A DNA stretch of 64,000 nt from Paenibacillus sp. NEAU-GSW1 (GCF_009737085.1 NZ_WOVL01000008.1:62001-126000); one strand, 5' to 3'. Shown: positions 34,820-43,813, numbered from the stretch's first letter. The notes: generated from the letters alone by a model not told the origin. A program made the numbers and translations.

Positions 34820-35797
34820 CTATCGTACATGCGGCGTTGCCGTTTCGCTAGGCTTGCCTTTGTTAAGTTTTTGTAAAACAAAATGATGCACGGTTGCAAG
34901 AGGCTGCTGTACGAGGATCGACAAAACGACCGGAACCGCAGTTAATGGGCTGAAATAGCCTAACGCAAGCACAATGCCAAGCGAAATATTACGCATCCCC
35001 GTCGAGTAGGAGACGGTAACTTGAAGTTCGCGGTCGCGGCGAAGCGCCGTGCCGAGAAATCCGACCGCATAGCAGATCGCGACGAGAACAACGACCAGGG
35101 GAACAAGCTTAAGCATGTCCCGTTTTAGTTGCTCGACATGCGGGGCAATAGCCGACGCATTTAAGGATACGACCGCCACGAAGCAGAGCTTTGATATCGG
35201 AGCGGACACCGGCTTAACGCGCTCTTGAATGCGTCCGCTGCTCCATTGATTAAGCATAACGCCGGCAACTGTCGGCAGGACGATAATGATGAGCAAGTCC
35301 GTTATGAGCGGTACCGGATCAATTTCGACCGAGGAATTGAAAAACAGGTGCAGGCCTGCAGGCACGACAAGCGGGCTAAGCGCGGAATCCAGCACGACCA
35401 TTGCCAGTACGAGCGGAACGCTCCCCCCAGACATGCCGACCCAAAGCACCGTTGAAACGCCAAGCGGTATAATCGTAAACATAACGAGGCCGACGACGTA
35501 CGGAGAGCTTGGACCGAATAGGGCGGAGCCTATGCCGTAAGCGATCAACGGCGAGACAACGTGAGCCAGAGCAAACGTCCATACCATCACGCCGGGCTTA
35601 CGGAGCACCTCTTTTAACTGCGCAATGCCGCAGCCGATTGCCATCGTTAGCGTCACATATGCGAACAGATAGGGCACTGCGCCAACCATCGGCTGCAGAC
35701 TGTCGGCAAAAAGAAAACCCAGGATTAGCGATCCCGGGATAATGAGAAACATCCATTTCTCGAAGTAGCGGTTAAACGCAAGTCCAAATTGACGCAT
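34820..35797 (-). CDS. BASS-family sodium-dependent transporter
   Basis: This 325-residue protein has about ten hydrophobic segments and the two-half layout of the bile acid:sodium symporter/arsenical-resistance superfamily. Recognisable text includes YVTLTMAIGCGIAQLKEVLRKP, PLGVSTVLWVGMSGGSVPLVL and STGMRNISLGIVLALGYF. It resembles YocS-like members, whose substrates include pantoate and other organic acids, but the substrate cannot be assigned here. The stop lies 32 bases before phoR on the same strand, so the two may share a transcript. Confidence 0.78.
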   Translation of the reverse strand: MRQFGLAFNRYFEKWMFLIIPGSLILGFLFADSLQPMVGAVPYLFAYVTLTMAIGCGIAQLKEVLRKPGVMVWTFALAHVVSPLIAYGIGSALFGPSSPYVVGLVMFTIIPLGVSTVLWVGMSGGSVPLVLAMVVLDSALSPLVVPAGLHLFFNSSVEIDPVPLITDLLIIIVLPTVAGVMLNQWSSGRIQERVKPVSAPISKLCFVAVVSLNASAIAPHVEQLKRDMLKLVPLVVVLVAICYAVGFLGTALRRDRELQVTVSYSTGMRNISLGIVLALGYFSPLTAVPVVLSILVQQPLATVHHFVLQKLNKGKPSETATPHVR

Positions 35798-35920
35798 AGC
35801 TTCCCCTTTAGTTATAGAGCTAGTTGTAACGACTCTTTTAGCTTTATAATAGCATAGTGCGGCAAATCGTCATATGTTTGGACCTATATCGATACAGAAG
35901 GATCGAAGGAGCGGATTACC

Positions 35921-36613
35921 ATGTTAAATGAAGACGGCCGGAGCCAAGAGGAGAAATCAGGAGAACAAGTACAGGCGGACAGCCCGTTCTTTGCTTATAT
36001 GTACCGTTTGAAATATATCGAGCGCTGGAGCCTGATGCGCAATACGACGAAGGAAAATGTAGCGGAGCATACGTTCCATGTTGCGCTGCTGGCCCATATG
36101 CTTTGCGAAATCGGCAATTACGTTTTCCAAGCTTCCTATAATGCAGACAGAGCGGTGACGATAGCGCTTTTCCACGATGCGACAGAGGTTTTTACCGGGG
36201 ACATCCCGACGCCGGTTAAGCATCATAATCCGAAAATGCTCTCCAGCTTTCGCGAGATTGAGGCGATGGCAGCGGAAAGACTGCTTAGCATGGTTCCCCT
36301 GCCGCTTCAGGACGCTTATGCATCGCTGTTAGGCAAACCGGCGGGAGGAGCCGCAATGTCCGAACAGGAGCAAAAGCTCCATGCCTTAGTTAAAGCAGCG
36401 GATTTGCTCGACGCTTATTTGAAATGTTTAAGCGAGCTCTCTGCAGGAAACCGCGAATTTCTAGTCGCCAAAGGGCAAACCGAGCTTGCGCTCGAACGTC
36501 TTGCCATGCCTGAAGTCCAATGGTTTCTTGCCCATATGGCGCCAAGCCTCGGCAAAACGCTCGACGAGCTCTCTGAGCCGCTGAAGTCTGTCAATAAACC
36601 AGATCCTCTCTAA
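35921..36613 (+). CDS. YfbR-like HD-domain 5'-deoxynucleotidase
   Basis: This 230-residue HD-domain phosphohydrolase closely follows the YfbR pattern along its length: FFAYMYRLKYIERWSLMRNT, ENVAEHTFHVALLAHML, ALFHDATEVFTGDIPTPVKH and a late KAADLLDAYLKCLSELSAGN. YfbR of E. coli removes phosphate from deoxynucleoside 5'-monophosphates. The metal ligands H, HD and D are all present. GGAGCGG precedes the ATG. It is divergent from the BASS gene and its 3' end overlaps the cupin gene on the other strand by 23 bases. Its position next to NAD-salvage genes fits nucleotide recycling. Confidence 0.88.
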   Translation: MLNEDGRSQEEKSGEQVQADSPFFAYMYRLKYIERWSLMRNTTKENVAEHTFHVALLAHMLCEIGNYVFQASYNADRAVTIALFHDATEVFTGDIPTPVKHHNPKMLSSFREIEAMAAERLLSMVPLPLQDAYASLLGKPAGGAAMSEQEQKLHALVKAADLLDAYLKCLSELSAGNREFLVAKGQTELALERLAMPEVQWFLAHMAPSLGKTLDELSEPLKSVNKPDPL

Positions 36614-37088
36614 TGGCAATTCCGTTTTGCTCGCAATAGTGATGATATTTTTTTAATACCGTATAAATATCGTCCTGTCCGACGATTTGATTATTGTCAT
36701 CAAAATATTGGAGTGTTCCGCTTAAAATAAAGAGTGTTATGACTTCTTCGTCACCTGTCAGGAGCGTATGAATGTCACCAGGCGGTTCGAAAATAAAGGT
36801 TCCCGGCGTTGCCGTCCATTCTCGCCCTTCATAGCCCCATTTTCCCTGGATGTTGTATCCGATCACAGATCCGCCCGTATGCCGGTGTCTGCCTAACGCC
36901 TGATTGCTTTTTATTTTAAACAGATAGATCCAAGTCCCTGTGCTCAGATCAAACCGCAACGGCTTGAAAAAGCAAGACTCATTGTCGGTAAAAGGAACCC
37001 ACGGCAGTTCACCGATATTGACGATTCTTTCCGGCAGCTGCATTTTTTCGGCAAGTTCGATAACTGATTGATGGATAATATCATTCAT
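36591..37088 (-). CDS. Cupin-domain protein in the NAD-salvage operon
   Basis: This 165-residue protein is built on one cupin barrel. It contains ALGRHRHTGGSVIGYNIQGKWGYEG, in which H-x-H-x(n)-G is the metal-binding first motif, and TFIFEPPGDIHTLL, the second with its His. It resembles 2,4'-dihydroxyacetophenone dioxygenase-type or ChrR-type cupins, but the reaction is unknown. The ATG at 37088 follows AAAGGTG; the frame is open 19 codons further upstream, overlapping the adenylyltransferase end. It is the third gene after NAMPT and NMN adenylyltransferase on the same strand. A link to pyridine nucleotide metabolism is an inference from position alone. Confidence 0.7.
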   Translation of the reverse strand: MNDIIHQSVIELAEKMQLPERIVNIGELPWVPFTDNESCFFKPLRFDLSTGTWIYLFKIKSNQALGRHRHTGGSVIGYNIQGKWGYEGREWTATPGTFIFEPPGDIHTLLTGDEEVITLFILSGTLQYFDDNNQIVGQDDIYTVLKKYHHYCEQNGIAIREDLVY

Positions 37089-37141
37089 AATAGTGGCACC
37101 TTTCATTGCATGGTATCGCGCTGGCTGCATGCTGCCGGCGA

Positions 37142-37723
37142 TCAAGGCTTATTATTCAGCTCGTTATAGGCCGGGATGCGTAGCAACTCCTCGCGCAGCG
37201 AGTCATACTCCCCGTGCAGCGCCGGATTGACATAGTGCTCCCAGAACGGCTTGTCGCCCTTCGCCAGCGCTTCCCGCAGCCTTGTCGCGCTGATTGGCTG
37301 TTTGCTCCGGGGCAGCGACAGCTGCGCAATGCCTGCGAGCTCCTCCTTCGGAAACCAGGCTGCCCGCTCCTCGTCGCTCCCGAAAACCATCAAATCGAGA
37401 GCAGGGAACTTTTGCTGCTGCCCGCAGCTCTTCACAGCTCCTAATAAGTATGCTCCCCAAGCGTGGCTGTGGTCGTTCTCATGGCTGTAGTCGGCCAGAG
37501 GCGCGTATTGTACCCGTTCGCCGTACAGCCTGCTCAGCAGTTCAATTCGCCTTTCCGCCGAAAAAGGGTTGCGTTCCGTTCCTTGAAGCTGTGCCGAACC
37601 GACCAGTACAAGTACCCGTTCGCAAACAGCTAGCGCCGTATCGATCATGAGCTCATGACCGATATGCACATGCTGGAATCGTCCTAATACGAAGCCGTAT
37701 TTAAAGGCTTTCTCTACGGTCAT
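37142..37723 (-). CDS. NadM-like nicotinamide-nucleotide adenylyltransferase
   Basis: This 193-residue nucleotidyltransferase should convert NMN and ATP to NAD. It shows GFVLGRFQHVHIGHELMI, in which the HxGH ATP site is clear, and the C-terminal ISATRLREALAKGD, equivalent to the ISSTxxR motif. The conserved RNPFSAERRIELL lies between. It follows the NAMPT gene by 33 bases and is preceded by GAGGAGGG, so both steps of salvage from nicotinamide to NAD are made together. Members of the NadM/NadR group and bifunctional Nudix forms are similar; the Nudix part here is a separate gene. Confidence 0.85.
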   Translation of the reverse strand: MTVEKAFKYGFVLGRFQHVHIGHELMIDTALAVCERVLVLVGSAQLQGTERNPFSAERRIELLSRLYGERVQYAPLADYSHENDHSHAWGAYLLGAVKSCGQQQKFPALDLMVFGSDEERAAWFPKEELAGIAQLSLPRSKQPISATRLREALAKGDKPFWEHYVNPALHGEYDSLREELLRIPAYNELNNKP

Positions 37724-37756
37724 GTAAATCCCTCCTCAATTACCGCTTTCTATCGC

Positions 37757-39175
37757 TTATAAATATTGTTGTGCAATTGCCTCAATCCGGTTCTGAATCC
37801 CTTCCGACAATTCAATCGCCTTTTGCTTTGCTTCGGTTTGGCCAATCGCCGCTTGAACTCTGCCGCGTACCTCCATCCAATGCGCCGGGCCTGCTTTGAG
37901 CAGCTGCGGCATGCCGATTCCGTCATGCGTATAGATCGTTTCATAAAGCCCTTGTTCTCCAGCGGCCTTTGCTTCCTCCGCAGCCATCGCTACTAGCCGG
38001 CCGTTTATATTGGTGATTTTCACCTCACCAGGAATGCTCCGTTTCAACGGTTCCATCGAAAATTTCATCCGTTCTTTGCCGTTGCTGTATGCGGTTTTCA
38101 TTGCCCAGCCGTACGTATCCCTGTTCAAATGCTGGTAGAAGCCCGAACCGATGCCATACGATACGAAGGCAAGCGGCACGCCTTGGCGTTCCAGTTCAGC
38201 ATCGTAATTTTGCACTTGTTCAAAGCTCATGCCTTCGCCGATAATGACGGCGGTCTCGTTTTGAAACCCGCCCTTCTTCGCCGTCCGGTAAATCTCAATT
38301 GCTTGTGCAAGCACATCGCCGCTGTCCGGACGCAATACGATTCGTATGCCTCTTTCCCGAGCTTGAAGCGCAAGCTGCGGCAAATATTCGCGAATGACAC
38401 GGTACGCGTCATACGTGTCGATAACGAGCGCTACAATTTTTTCGCCGGCATCAGCCGTAGCGTCAATGGCATGGCGGAAGCATGCCAGCTCATCGTCATA
38501 TTGCTGCGTTACTTTATGAGCCAGTGCGGCGATGCTGCCGATAACCGCTCCCGGGGTATGCAGTGTCGTATGGAAATCGTCAGTCCCTTGGAGCGATAAA
38601 TTCCATGCCGTTCCCGCCCAGTAAGCGTCCTCCAAGCTCCGATGCCCGCGGAAACCGAAGCTGTGCAGCCGCCAGTAAAAGCCCTCTCCTTCTCCCTGCT
38701 CCTGACGCTTGCGCTCCAAATATTCACGAAGCCGGAATGCTTCCGTCGCGCATGCGCTTGGGAAATAAGCGTGCATTAGAACGCCTTCCCACCATGTAAC
38801 GAGCTCGCCGAAGCCTTCAACTGTGTTGCGTACTTGCGCGAATGGCGTTCCTGCCGGGCACCACGTTCCCTCGGGCAGCGACTCAATCGCAATCGGCGCG
38901 TAGCCGTCGCATTCGCGAACTACTTTTAGAAACAGCTCCGCCGGAAATTGCAAGCCTTGCATATCGGCGCATTGCTCCGCTTCACGGACATGCTCCTCCG
39001 TAATCCGAATTGCCAGAAGCTCGGTAGCAATCTCGCGAAGCCCGTATAGAATCATGCCTTCCTTCCGGTTATACATATGGCTGATTTCCCAATCCATGTT
39101 GCATTTCAGCCGGTAGTGCGACAAATTATAGCTGTCCGTCAAAAGTAATGGATTATTGCGAATTGCGTTTAGCAT
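37757..39175 (-). CDS. Nicotinamide phosphoribosyltransferase
   Basis: This 472-residue enzyme of the NAMPT type joins nicotinamide and phosphoribosyl pyrophosphate to give NMN. Family text includes LLTDSYNLSHYRL near the start, RLHSFGFRGHRSLEDAYWAG in mid-protein, IDTYDAYRV, the phosphate site IRIVLRPDSGDVL, and GIGSGFYQHLNRDTYGWAMK. NadV is the symbol used in some bacteria. GGGGGAATGAAAC precedes the ATG. A GTCA-N3-TGAC palindrome lies 30 bases upstream and probably places the operon under the Nudix regulator encoded next to it. Confidence 0.92.
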   Translation of the reverse strand: MLNAIRNNPLLLTDSYNLSHYRLKCNMDWEISHMYNRKEGMILYGLREIATELLAIRITEEHVREAEQCADMQGLQFPAELFLKVVRECDGYAPIAIESLPEGTWCPAGTPFAQVRNTVEGFGELVTWWEGVLMHAYFPSACATEAFRLREYLERKRQEQGEGEGFYWRLHSFGFRGHRSLEDAYWAGTAWNLSLQGTDDFHTTLHTPGAVIGSIAALAHKVTQQYDDELACFRHAIDATADAGEKIVALVIDTYDAYRVIREYLPQLALQARERGIRIVLRPDSGDVLAQAIEIYRTAKKGGFQNETAVIIGEGMSFEQVQNYDAELERQGVPLAFVSYGIGSGFYQHLNRDTYGWAMKTAYSNGKERMKFSMEPLKRSIPGEVKITNINGRLVAMAAEEAKAAGEQGLYETIYTHDGIGMPQLLKAGPAHWMEVRGRVQAAIGQTEAKQKAIELSEGIQNRIEAIAQQYL

Positions 39176-39206
39176 GTTTCATTCCCCCATAAAATGTTTT
39201 TTAAAA

Positions 39207-39217
39207 GTCACATTGAC
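39207..39217 (-). promoter_or_regulatory. Candidate NrtR operator before the NAD-salvage operon
   Basis: The palindrome GTCACATTGAC (plus strand) has the GTCA-N3-TGAC form also found in the nrtR promoter. It lies about 30 bases before the NAMPT start, next to a TATAGT-like -10 element. Confidence 0.6.
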
Positions 39218-39228
39218 TATATTGATGG

Positions 39229-39256
39229 CGAAAAAGAAATCCTCGTTGCTCCGAGG
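39229..39256 (-). terminator. Terminator of the nrtR-like gene
   Basis: On the minus strand CCTCG-GAGCAA-CGAGG is followed by ATTTCTTTTT. It lies between the regulator and the NAMPT gene and separates their transcripts. Confidence 0.6.
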
Positions 39257-39280
39257 TTCTCTTAGATGACTGAACTGGCT

Positions 39281-40057
39281 TTAAAATATACCTGAGTTGT
39301 AAATAGAAATACTTGGTTCATATCCGGAAAAACGATAGAGCTGCGCGGGTCGATTCGAGTGGCGATCGCTCGTTCTCGGTTCGCCGTTTGCTCCGACAGA
39401 CTCACAAATCAGACCTTTTCTCGTCTTCGTTGCGAGCAAGTTCCGTTTAAAATTGGCGATGTCTTCTTCAAAGGATGGCACCACCGCTTGAATGACCTGA
39501 TACAGCTCGCGAATCGTAAATTCCTCGGGCAAAAACTCCGATGCGATCGTCGTCGACATCATCATATGTCTAACATGCTCGAGAGTGTCTTGAAGCAGCT
39601 CATGGTGATCGAAGGCAAGCGTCATCTCCAGCGCCTCTCCGATCGTGAAAAGCTTGGCTTCCTCAGCATCCGTATCGGCCGCCAAATTCAGCAGATGTCT
39701 TTCTTGTACCAAGGCGCAGTATACGACCGAAGGCATCCAGCCGCGCGGATCTCTGCCGGGGTAATAAACCGTCTTCACCTGCTCGATTCTAACGAAGTTA
39801 TCGACGTTCGTCTCTTCCTTTAGCTCGCGGTACGCGGCTTCCGCCAACGTCTCGTTCTCGCCGGAAAACCCGCCCGGCAGCGCCCAATATCCCGGAAAAG
39901 CCTCTGAGTCTCGGCTTCGTTTCACGAGCAATACATTCAATTCCCGGTGAGCAAGCGTCCGGTAGCTGCTGGGCTGCTCGCGGGACAAGATCGTAAAGAT
40001 CGCAATATCAACCGGAAGTCCGTCCGGCGTCCTGTATACTTTCTTCTCGATATCCAT
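39281..40057 (-). CDS. NrtR-type Nudix transcriptional regulator of NAD metabolism
   Basis: This 258-residue protein has an N-terminal Nudix domain and a C-terminal winged-helix region, the NrtR design. The Nudix box is GFSGENE-TLAEAAY-RELKEET, with the metal Glu residues present but the usual late Gly replaced by Asn. The C-terminal half has EFTIRELYQVIQAVV and NFKRNLLATK, as in NrtR DNA-binding domains. NrtR senses ADP-ribose or related products and represses NAD-salvage genes. Its location upstream of NAMPT and the matching palindromes before both genes support autoregulation and operon control. GGAGGTGAACGAAGCG precedes the ATG. Confidence 0.85.
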   Translation of the reverse strand: MDIEKKVYRTPDGLPVDIAIFTILSREQPSSYRTLAHRELNVLLVKRSRDSEAFPGYWALPGGFSGENETLAEAAYRELKEETNVDNFVRIEQVKTVYYPGRDPRGWMPSVVYCALVQERHLLNLAADTDAEEAKLFTIGEALEMTLAFDHHELLQDTLEHVRHMMMSTTIASEFLPEEFTIRELYQVIQAVVPSFEEDIANFKRNLLATKTRKGLICESVGANGEPRTSDRHSNRPAQLYRFSGYEPSISIYNSGIF

Positions 40058-40084
40058 TCGCTTCGTTCACCTCCTGATAATGCC

Positions 40085-40119
40085 AGTATATGCCAATGAT
40101 TTTATATTGTCAATATGAC
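40085..40119 (-). promoter_or_regulatory. nrtR promoter with overlapping GTCA-N3-TGAC operator
   Basis: TTGACA (minus strand, 40108-40113) and TATACT (40085-40090) are exactly 17 bases apart. GTCAATATGAC (40109-40119) covers the -35 element, so a bound repressor would block the gene that encodes it. Confidence 0.72.
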
Positions 40120-40159
40120 TATTAAAATATTTTTCCACTCGCTAATTAAGCTGTCCTCA

Positions 40160-40410
40160 TTCCGGCTCGCTATATTGGATTTCTCCACTAACTTTTGCTC
40201 CCGTCCCCGACAGCGAACCTCATTCGCGAATTAACGAAACTAATTTCGCTACTGTCCTCATTATTACCGCCTTCGTTAGAGCTAACGAACCAAATTTCTC
40301 TATTTACGAAATCAGCTTCTTCAAAAGCGAACTCCGATTCGCAAATCGCCAAAGCAGCCATTCAGCATCACCAAATAACGAAAATAGGTTCGCAATATTG
40401 CGAACCTGTT
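40160..40410. repeat. TTCGC/GCGAA palindrome array, copy 1
   Basis: This AT-richer intergenic stretch is packed with short imperfect palindromes built from TTCGC or TTCGT and GCGAA or ACGAA, such as TTCGTTAGAGCTAACGAA and TTCGCAAATCGC. A 22-base perfect palindrome at 40386-40407 has arms AGGTTCGCAAT. No protein is encoded. A closely similar array lies at 58.5-58.7 kb. Confidence 0.8.
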
Positions 40411-40511
40411 TCGCTGAAGTGTGTGTAAGACACGCGTAAGATAAGTTGAGCATGTGAGCTGAGTTTGCCGAGTGAGATACGAGGCTCGCAAGGAAGAGAC
40501 AATTTAAAAAT

Positions 40512-40547
40512 GCCCGACTGCCAAGCAAACTTGCTTGGCAGTCGGGC
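40512..40547 (-). terminator. Terminator of the sugar operon
   Basis: GCCCGACTGCCAAGCAA and its exact complement form a 17-bp stem. On the minus strand ATTTTTAAATT follows. It lies 15 bases after the GH3 stop and closes the six-gene operon. Confidence 0.85.
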
Positions 40548-40562
40548 TATATCCAGCACAGA

Positions 40563-42173
40563 TTACAGTTCCACGCTCCATCCGAACGGATATGCGGCCG
40601 AAATCTCCAGCGGCAGCTTGCCGGCTGGCTTTAGTGTGCCTGTCAATATTTTTGCAGCCGATTGCAAAGCGAGCGGGCGGCATTCATAGACGGCCAGATA
40701 CGCCTGCACATCGGGATAAACGTTCAAATCAAGCGGATTGCGCACCGACAGCGCAATTGTTCGATCGCCCGCGCGAGCAATGACTTCCTTCGCAATGCTC
40801 GCTTCCAATTCATGCTTCGTTGCATCGTAAGTGACGACGACAATTTGCTCAAACGAATCCAGGTCCGCAAGCGGATCGGCGCTGCTCATGCTTCGCTCCG
40901 TCATCCGCTCCAGCGTGCCCTCCAAATAAAGGCCAAGCGTGCCGTCGCCGGACAATATCTCATCCGCCACCGATACCGGCTTGATATCCGGCCACAGCAC
41001 GAGTGTGCGAGCATCGTGCTTCAGCGGCAGCAAACCGCCTTCGTTCTTGACGAGCGTCGCCGACGCCTCGCTCCAAGTGCGGGCAACCGTGCGGTTAGCC
41101 TCCGTCGCAAGGCCCGCTGAAGCTTTCTCCCACGGCGCGATCGGCATGTCGATGTCAAGCTGGCTCTTAAGCCGCAAGACGCGGGAAAGTGATTCCTCGA
41201 TGCGCGACAAAGGGAGAAGGCCGCTCTCTACCGCAGCTACTACGGCCTCCAGCGCCGCCTTCTGCTTCTCGAATGTATGACTGACGAGCACCATGTCCGC
41301 TCCGGCGAGCAGCGCTTCAACTGCCCCTTTCTCAGGACCGTAGAACCGGTCTATCGCATCCATCTCCAGGCAATCGGTTACGATAATGCCGTCATATCCG
41401 AGCTCCTCCCGCAGCAAACCGGTAAGGACGTGATGCGAAAGCGTCGACGGTTTGCCCGAAGGCTCAAGCGCTGGCAACACGACATGCGCCGTCATTATGG
41501 CGGCAGTGCCTGCCGCTATCGCCGCGCGAAACGGCTTCAACTCAATCGCATCCAGCCTCTCTCTGCCATGCGGGATGACAGGCAGATCGTGATGCGAATC
41601 AACGGCCGTGTCGCCATGCCCCGGAAAATGCTTCACCGTCGCCGCAACTCTCGCCGCTTGATAGCCAAGCATCGCGGCCGTTCCAAGCTCGCCGACAACT
41701 TCTGATCGGTCACTGTAAGAGCGGACATTGATAACCGGATTGTCCGGATTGTTGTTCACATCAAGACACGGCGCATAGTTCATCGTAATGCCAAGGTAGC
41801 GCAGCTCCTCGCCGCAAATGCGGGCCGTTTCATAAGCGCCTTCCTTAGAGCCTGCTGCCCCAAGCGCCATATTGCCGGGCATAAGCGTTACCCCGTCAAC
41901 CAAACGGGCAACCATGCCCCCCTCCTGGTCAATGGCGACTAGCAAATTCGGCTTGCCGGCAGCCTTGGCGATTTGCTTTAACGAATCGGATAAACGATGA
42001 ACTTGTCTGGCTTCTCGCACATTACGGGAAAAATAAATCGTTCCCCCGATGCCGTATGTTTCGATCAGCTCCTTTATTTCCTCGCTTGGCTCATAGCCGT
42101 GAAAGCCGAACACAAACAGTTGCCCGACCTTTTCCCGAAGCGTCCAATTTCTCCAGTTCTCATAGCTCCCCAT
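40563..42173 (-). CDS. GH3 beta-N-acetylhexosaminidase (NagZ-like)
   Basis: This 536-residue family-3 hydrolase lacks a signal peptide and so probably acts in the cytoplasm on imported N-acetylglucosamine-containing oligosaccharides. The N-terminal barrel shows VAIDQEGGMVARL, KHFPGHGDTAVDSHHDLP (the His/Asp acid-base loop of NagZ enzymes) and the nucleophile Asp in GIIVTDCLEMDAI. A C-terminal domain of about 190 residues follows. It is the last gene of the binding-protein/permease/YesMN operon and its ATG shares one base with the yesN stop (TAATG). The operon context points to chito-oligosaccharide or muropeptide use. Confidence 0.9.
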   Translation of the reverse strand: MGSYENWRNWTLREKVGQLFVFGFHGYEPSEEIKELIETYGIGGTIYFSRNVREARQVHRLSDSLKQIAKAAGKPNLLVAIDQEGGMVARLVDGVTLMPGNMALGAAGSKEGAYETARICGEELRYLGITMNYAPCLDVNNNPDNPVINVRSYSDRSEVVGELGTAAMLGYQAARVAATVKHFPGHGDTAVDSHHDLPVIPHGRERLDAIELKPFRAAIAAGTAAIMTAHVVLPALEPSGKPSTLSHHVLTGLLREELGYDGIIVTDCLEMDAIDRFYGPEKGAVEALLAGADMVLVSHTFEKQKAALEAVVAAVESGLLPLSRIEESLSRVLRLKSQLDIDMPIAPWEKASAGLATEANRTVARTWSEASATLVKNEGGLLPLKHDARTLVLWPDIKPVSVADEILSGDGTLGLYLEGTLERMTERSMSSADPLADLDSFEQIVVVTYDATKHELEASIAKEVIARAGDRTIALSVRNPLDLNVYPDVQAYLAVYECRPLALQSAAKILTGTLKPAGKLPLEISAAYPFGWSVEL

Positions 42174-43813
42174 TATGCGTGATCCCCTCCATCGAATTGT
42201 CCCGTTGCCTCTTGCTGATGCTTGCTTCTATAATCGGTCGGGTTTTCCCCGGTATATTTCATAAATACCTTCGTAAAATATCTGCGCTCCGAATAGCCGA
42301 CTTCCTTTGCGATCTGCGCGACGCTTTTTTGCGTCCCTGCCAGCATTGCCTTCGCCCTTTCCATCCGCTGTCTTGTCACATATTCAATAAACGTTTCATT
42401 GTAGGTCTGTTTGAACAGCAGGCTGAAGTATGAGGTGCTAAGCCCGACATGCGACGCCGCTTCCTCAACGCTCATATCCCGGTACAAATGACGATCGAGA
42501 TACAGCTTTGCCTCCGCCATCGAAATTTCAGATTGCTTTTTCTTATCCGTCGATTTATCGGCTACCGCCGCAGTTACCTGCAAAATGACGGACAGCAGGT
42601 CTTTAATGCCGAACCGGCGATCGAGCTTCCGCCATAAGGAGTCCTCTTGCTCCCGTGAAAAAATGCCCATCTCTTTCATTTCCCGCATCAAATTCAAAAC
42701 AAAAAAATGCAGCATCGGCTTAAACCGGTTAATGGACGGCTCGCTCATCCGCTGAAGCTGCAGCGTCAAGCGCTTCAGCTCCTCGCCGACCGTTGCCGTA
42801 TCCCCGCGTTTGACCGCGGCGATCAGCTTTTCCGACGTATCCCAAAACGCTTGATCCTCGCGCGAAGGCGCGCCGCTGTTTTCCGGATACACGGCAATAG
42901 CATCCTGATGAGGCGCCAGCTGCATCCCTTGCTGCACGAGTTTATATGCCTGCGAGATCGAAGCAACCGGCGCATATTCACGGTAAATGCCTGCCGACAG
43001 CGACAGCTTAACGTGATTTTTAACCGCGGTAAGCAGCGCTTTTGCCCATTCGACAACCTGCTCGCTGCTGTAAGGCTTTGATTTATCGACTTCGATCAAG
43101 ACGCACCATTCGCCGTCGCGAATTTGAATGACGGCATGATGAAAGCCGTTTTGCTGCAGCTTCTCCCGAAGCACATTGCATACGGCGAAGTTCCATAGCT
43201 TCCGTTCTTTGTCGCTCCATTCGCGCCAATCCTTCGTTTGCTCCGAGCTTACGTCGAGGTCAAGCACGATAAGCGCAAATTGCTGCTCATGAAACGTCTG
43301 TTCATCGCCTGCGAGAATCCAATTGCTTGCCGACACTTCCGTATAGTCCATCAAAATATCGTACAATATTTTTTCGCTCGCCAAATCGATCATTCGGCCA
43401 AGCTTTTGCCGCTCCTCGCTTAACTGCTTTTGCTTCATCCGCTGGCTAGCCATTACCCGGGCAATAACTCCGGTCAGCTCATCGTACGGAATCGGCTTCA
43501 GCACATAATCCTGCACGCCATATTGAATCGCTGCCCGCGTATAGGCAAAATCCTGATAGCCGGACAACATAATAATGTCGCACTCGGCCCCTTTTTCCCG
43601 GATGTGCTTGACGAGATCCAACCCGTCCATTATCGGCATCCGAATGTCGCAAAGCACAAGGTCAAAAGGTTCCGCCTCGATCAGCTCGAGCGCTTCCATC
43701 CCGTTTTTCGCTGTGCCCGCCACCGTTAAGCCGAGCATTTCCCAAGGAATTACTTTTTCTAAATTGCGCGTAATATGCGGCTCATCGTCAACTAACAGCA
43801 CTTTTCCGGTCAT
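42173..43813 (-). CDS. YesN-type AraC response regulator
   Basis: This 546-residue response regulator has a receiver domain at 1-125 (VDDEPHITR, phosphoacceptor Asp in LVLCDIRMPIMDG, Lys in YVLKPIPYDE). A long helical linker region of about 300 residues follows. The C-terminal AraC domain contains MSVEEAASHVGLSTSYFSLLF and EVGYSERRYFTKVF. Such regulators activate neighbouring ABC-sugar operons when phosphorylated by a YesM kinase. It overlaps the yesM stop by four bases (ATGA), and the GH3 gene follows directly. Confidence 0.92.
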   Translation of the reverse strand: MTGKVLLVDDEPHITRNLEKVIPWEMLGLTVAGTAKNGMEALELIEAEPFDLVLCDIRMPIMDGLDLVKHIREKGAECDIIMLSGYQDFAYTRAAIQYGVQDYVLKPIPYDELTGVIARVMASQRMKQKQLSEERQKLGRMIDLASEKILYDILMDYTEVSASNWILAGDEQTFHEQQFALIVLDLDVSSEQTKDWREWSDKERKLWNFAVCNVLREKLQQNGFHHAVIQIRDGEWCVLIEVDKSKPYSSEQVVEWAKALLTAVKNHVKLSLSAGIYREYAPVASISQAYKLVQQGMQLAPHQDAIAVYPENSGAPSREDQAFWDTSEKLIAAVKRGDTATVGEELKRLTLQLQRMSEPSINRFKPMLHFFVLNLMREMKEMGIFSREQEDSLWRKLDRRFGIKDLLSVILQVTAAVADKSTDKKKQSEISMAEAKLYLDRHLYRDMSVEEAASHVGLSTSYFSLLFKQTYNETFIEYVTRQRMERAKAMLAGTQKSVAQIAKEVGYSERRYFTKVFMKYTGENPTDYRSKHQQEATGQFDGGDHA

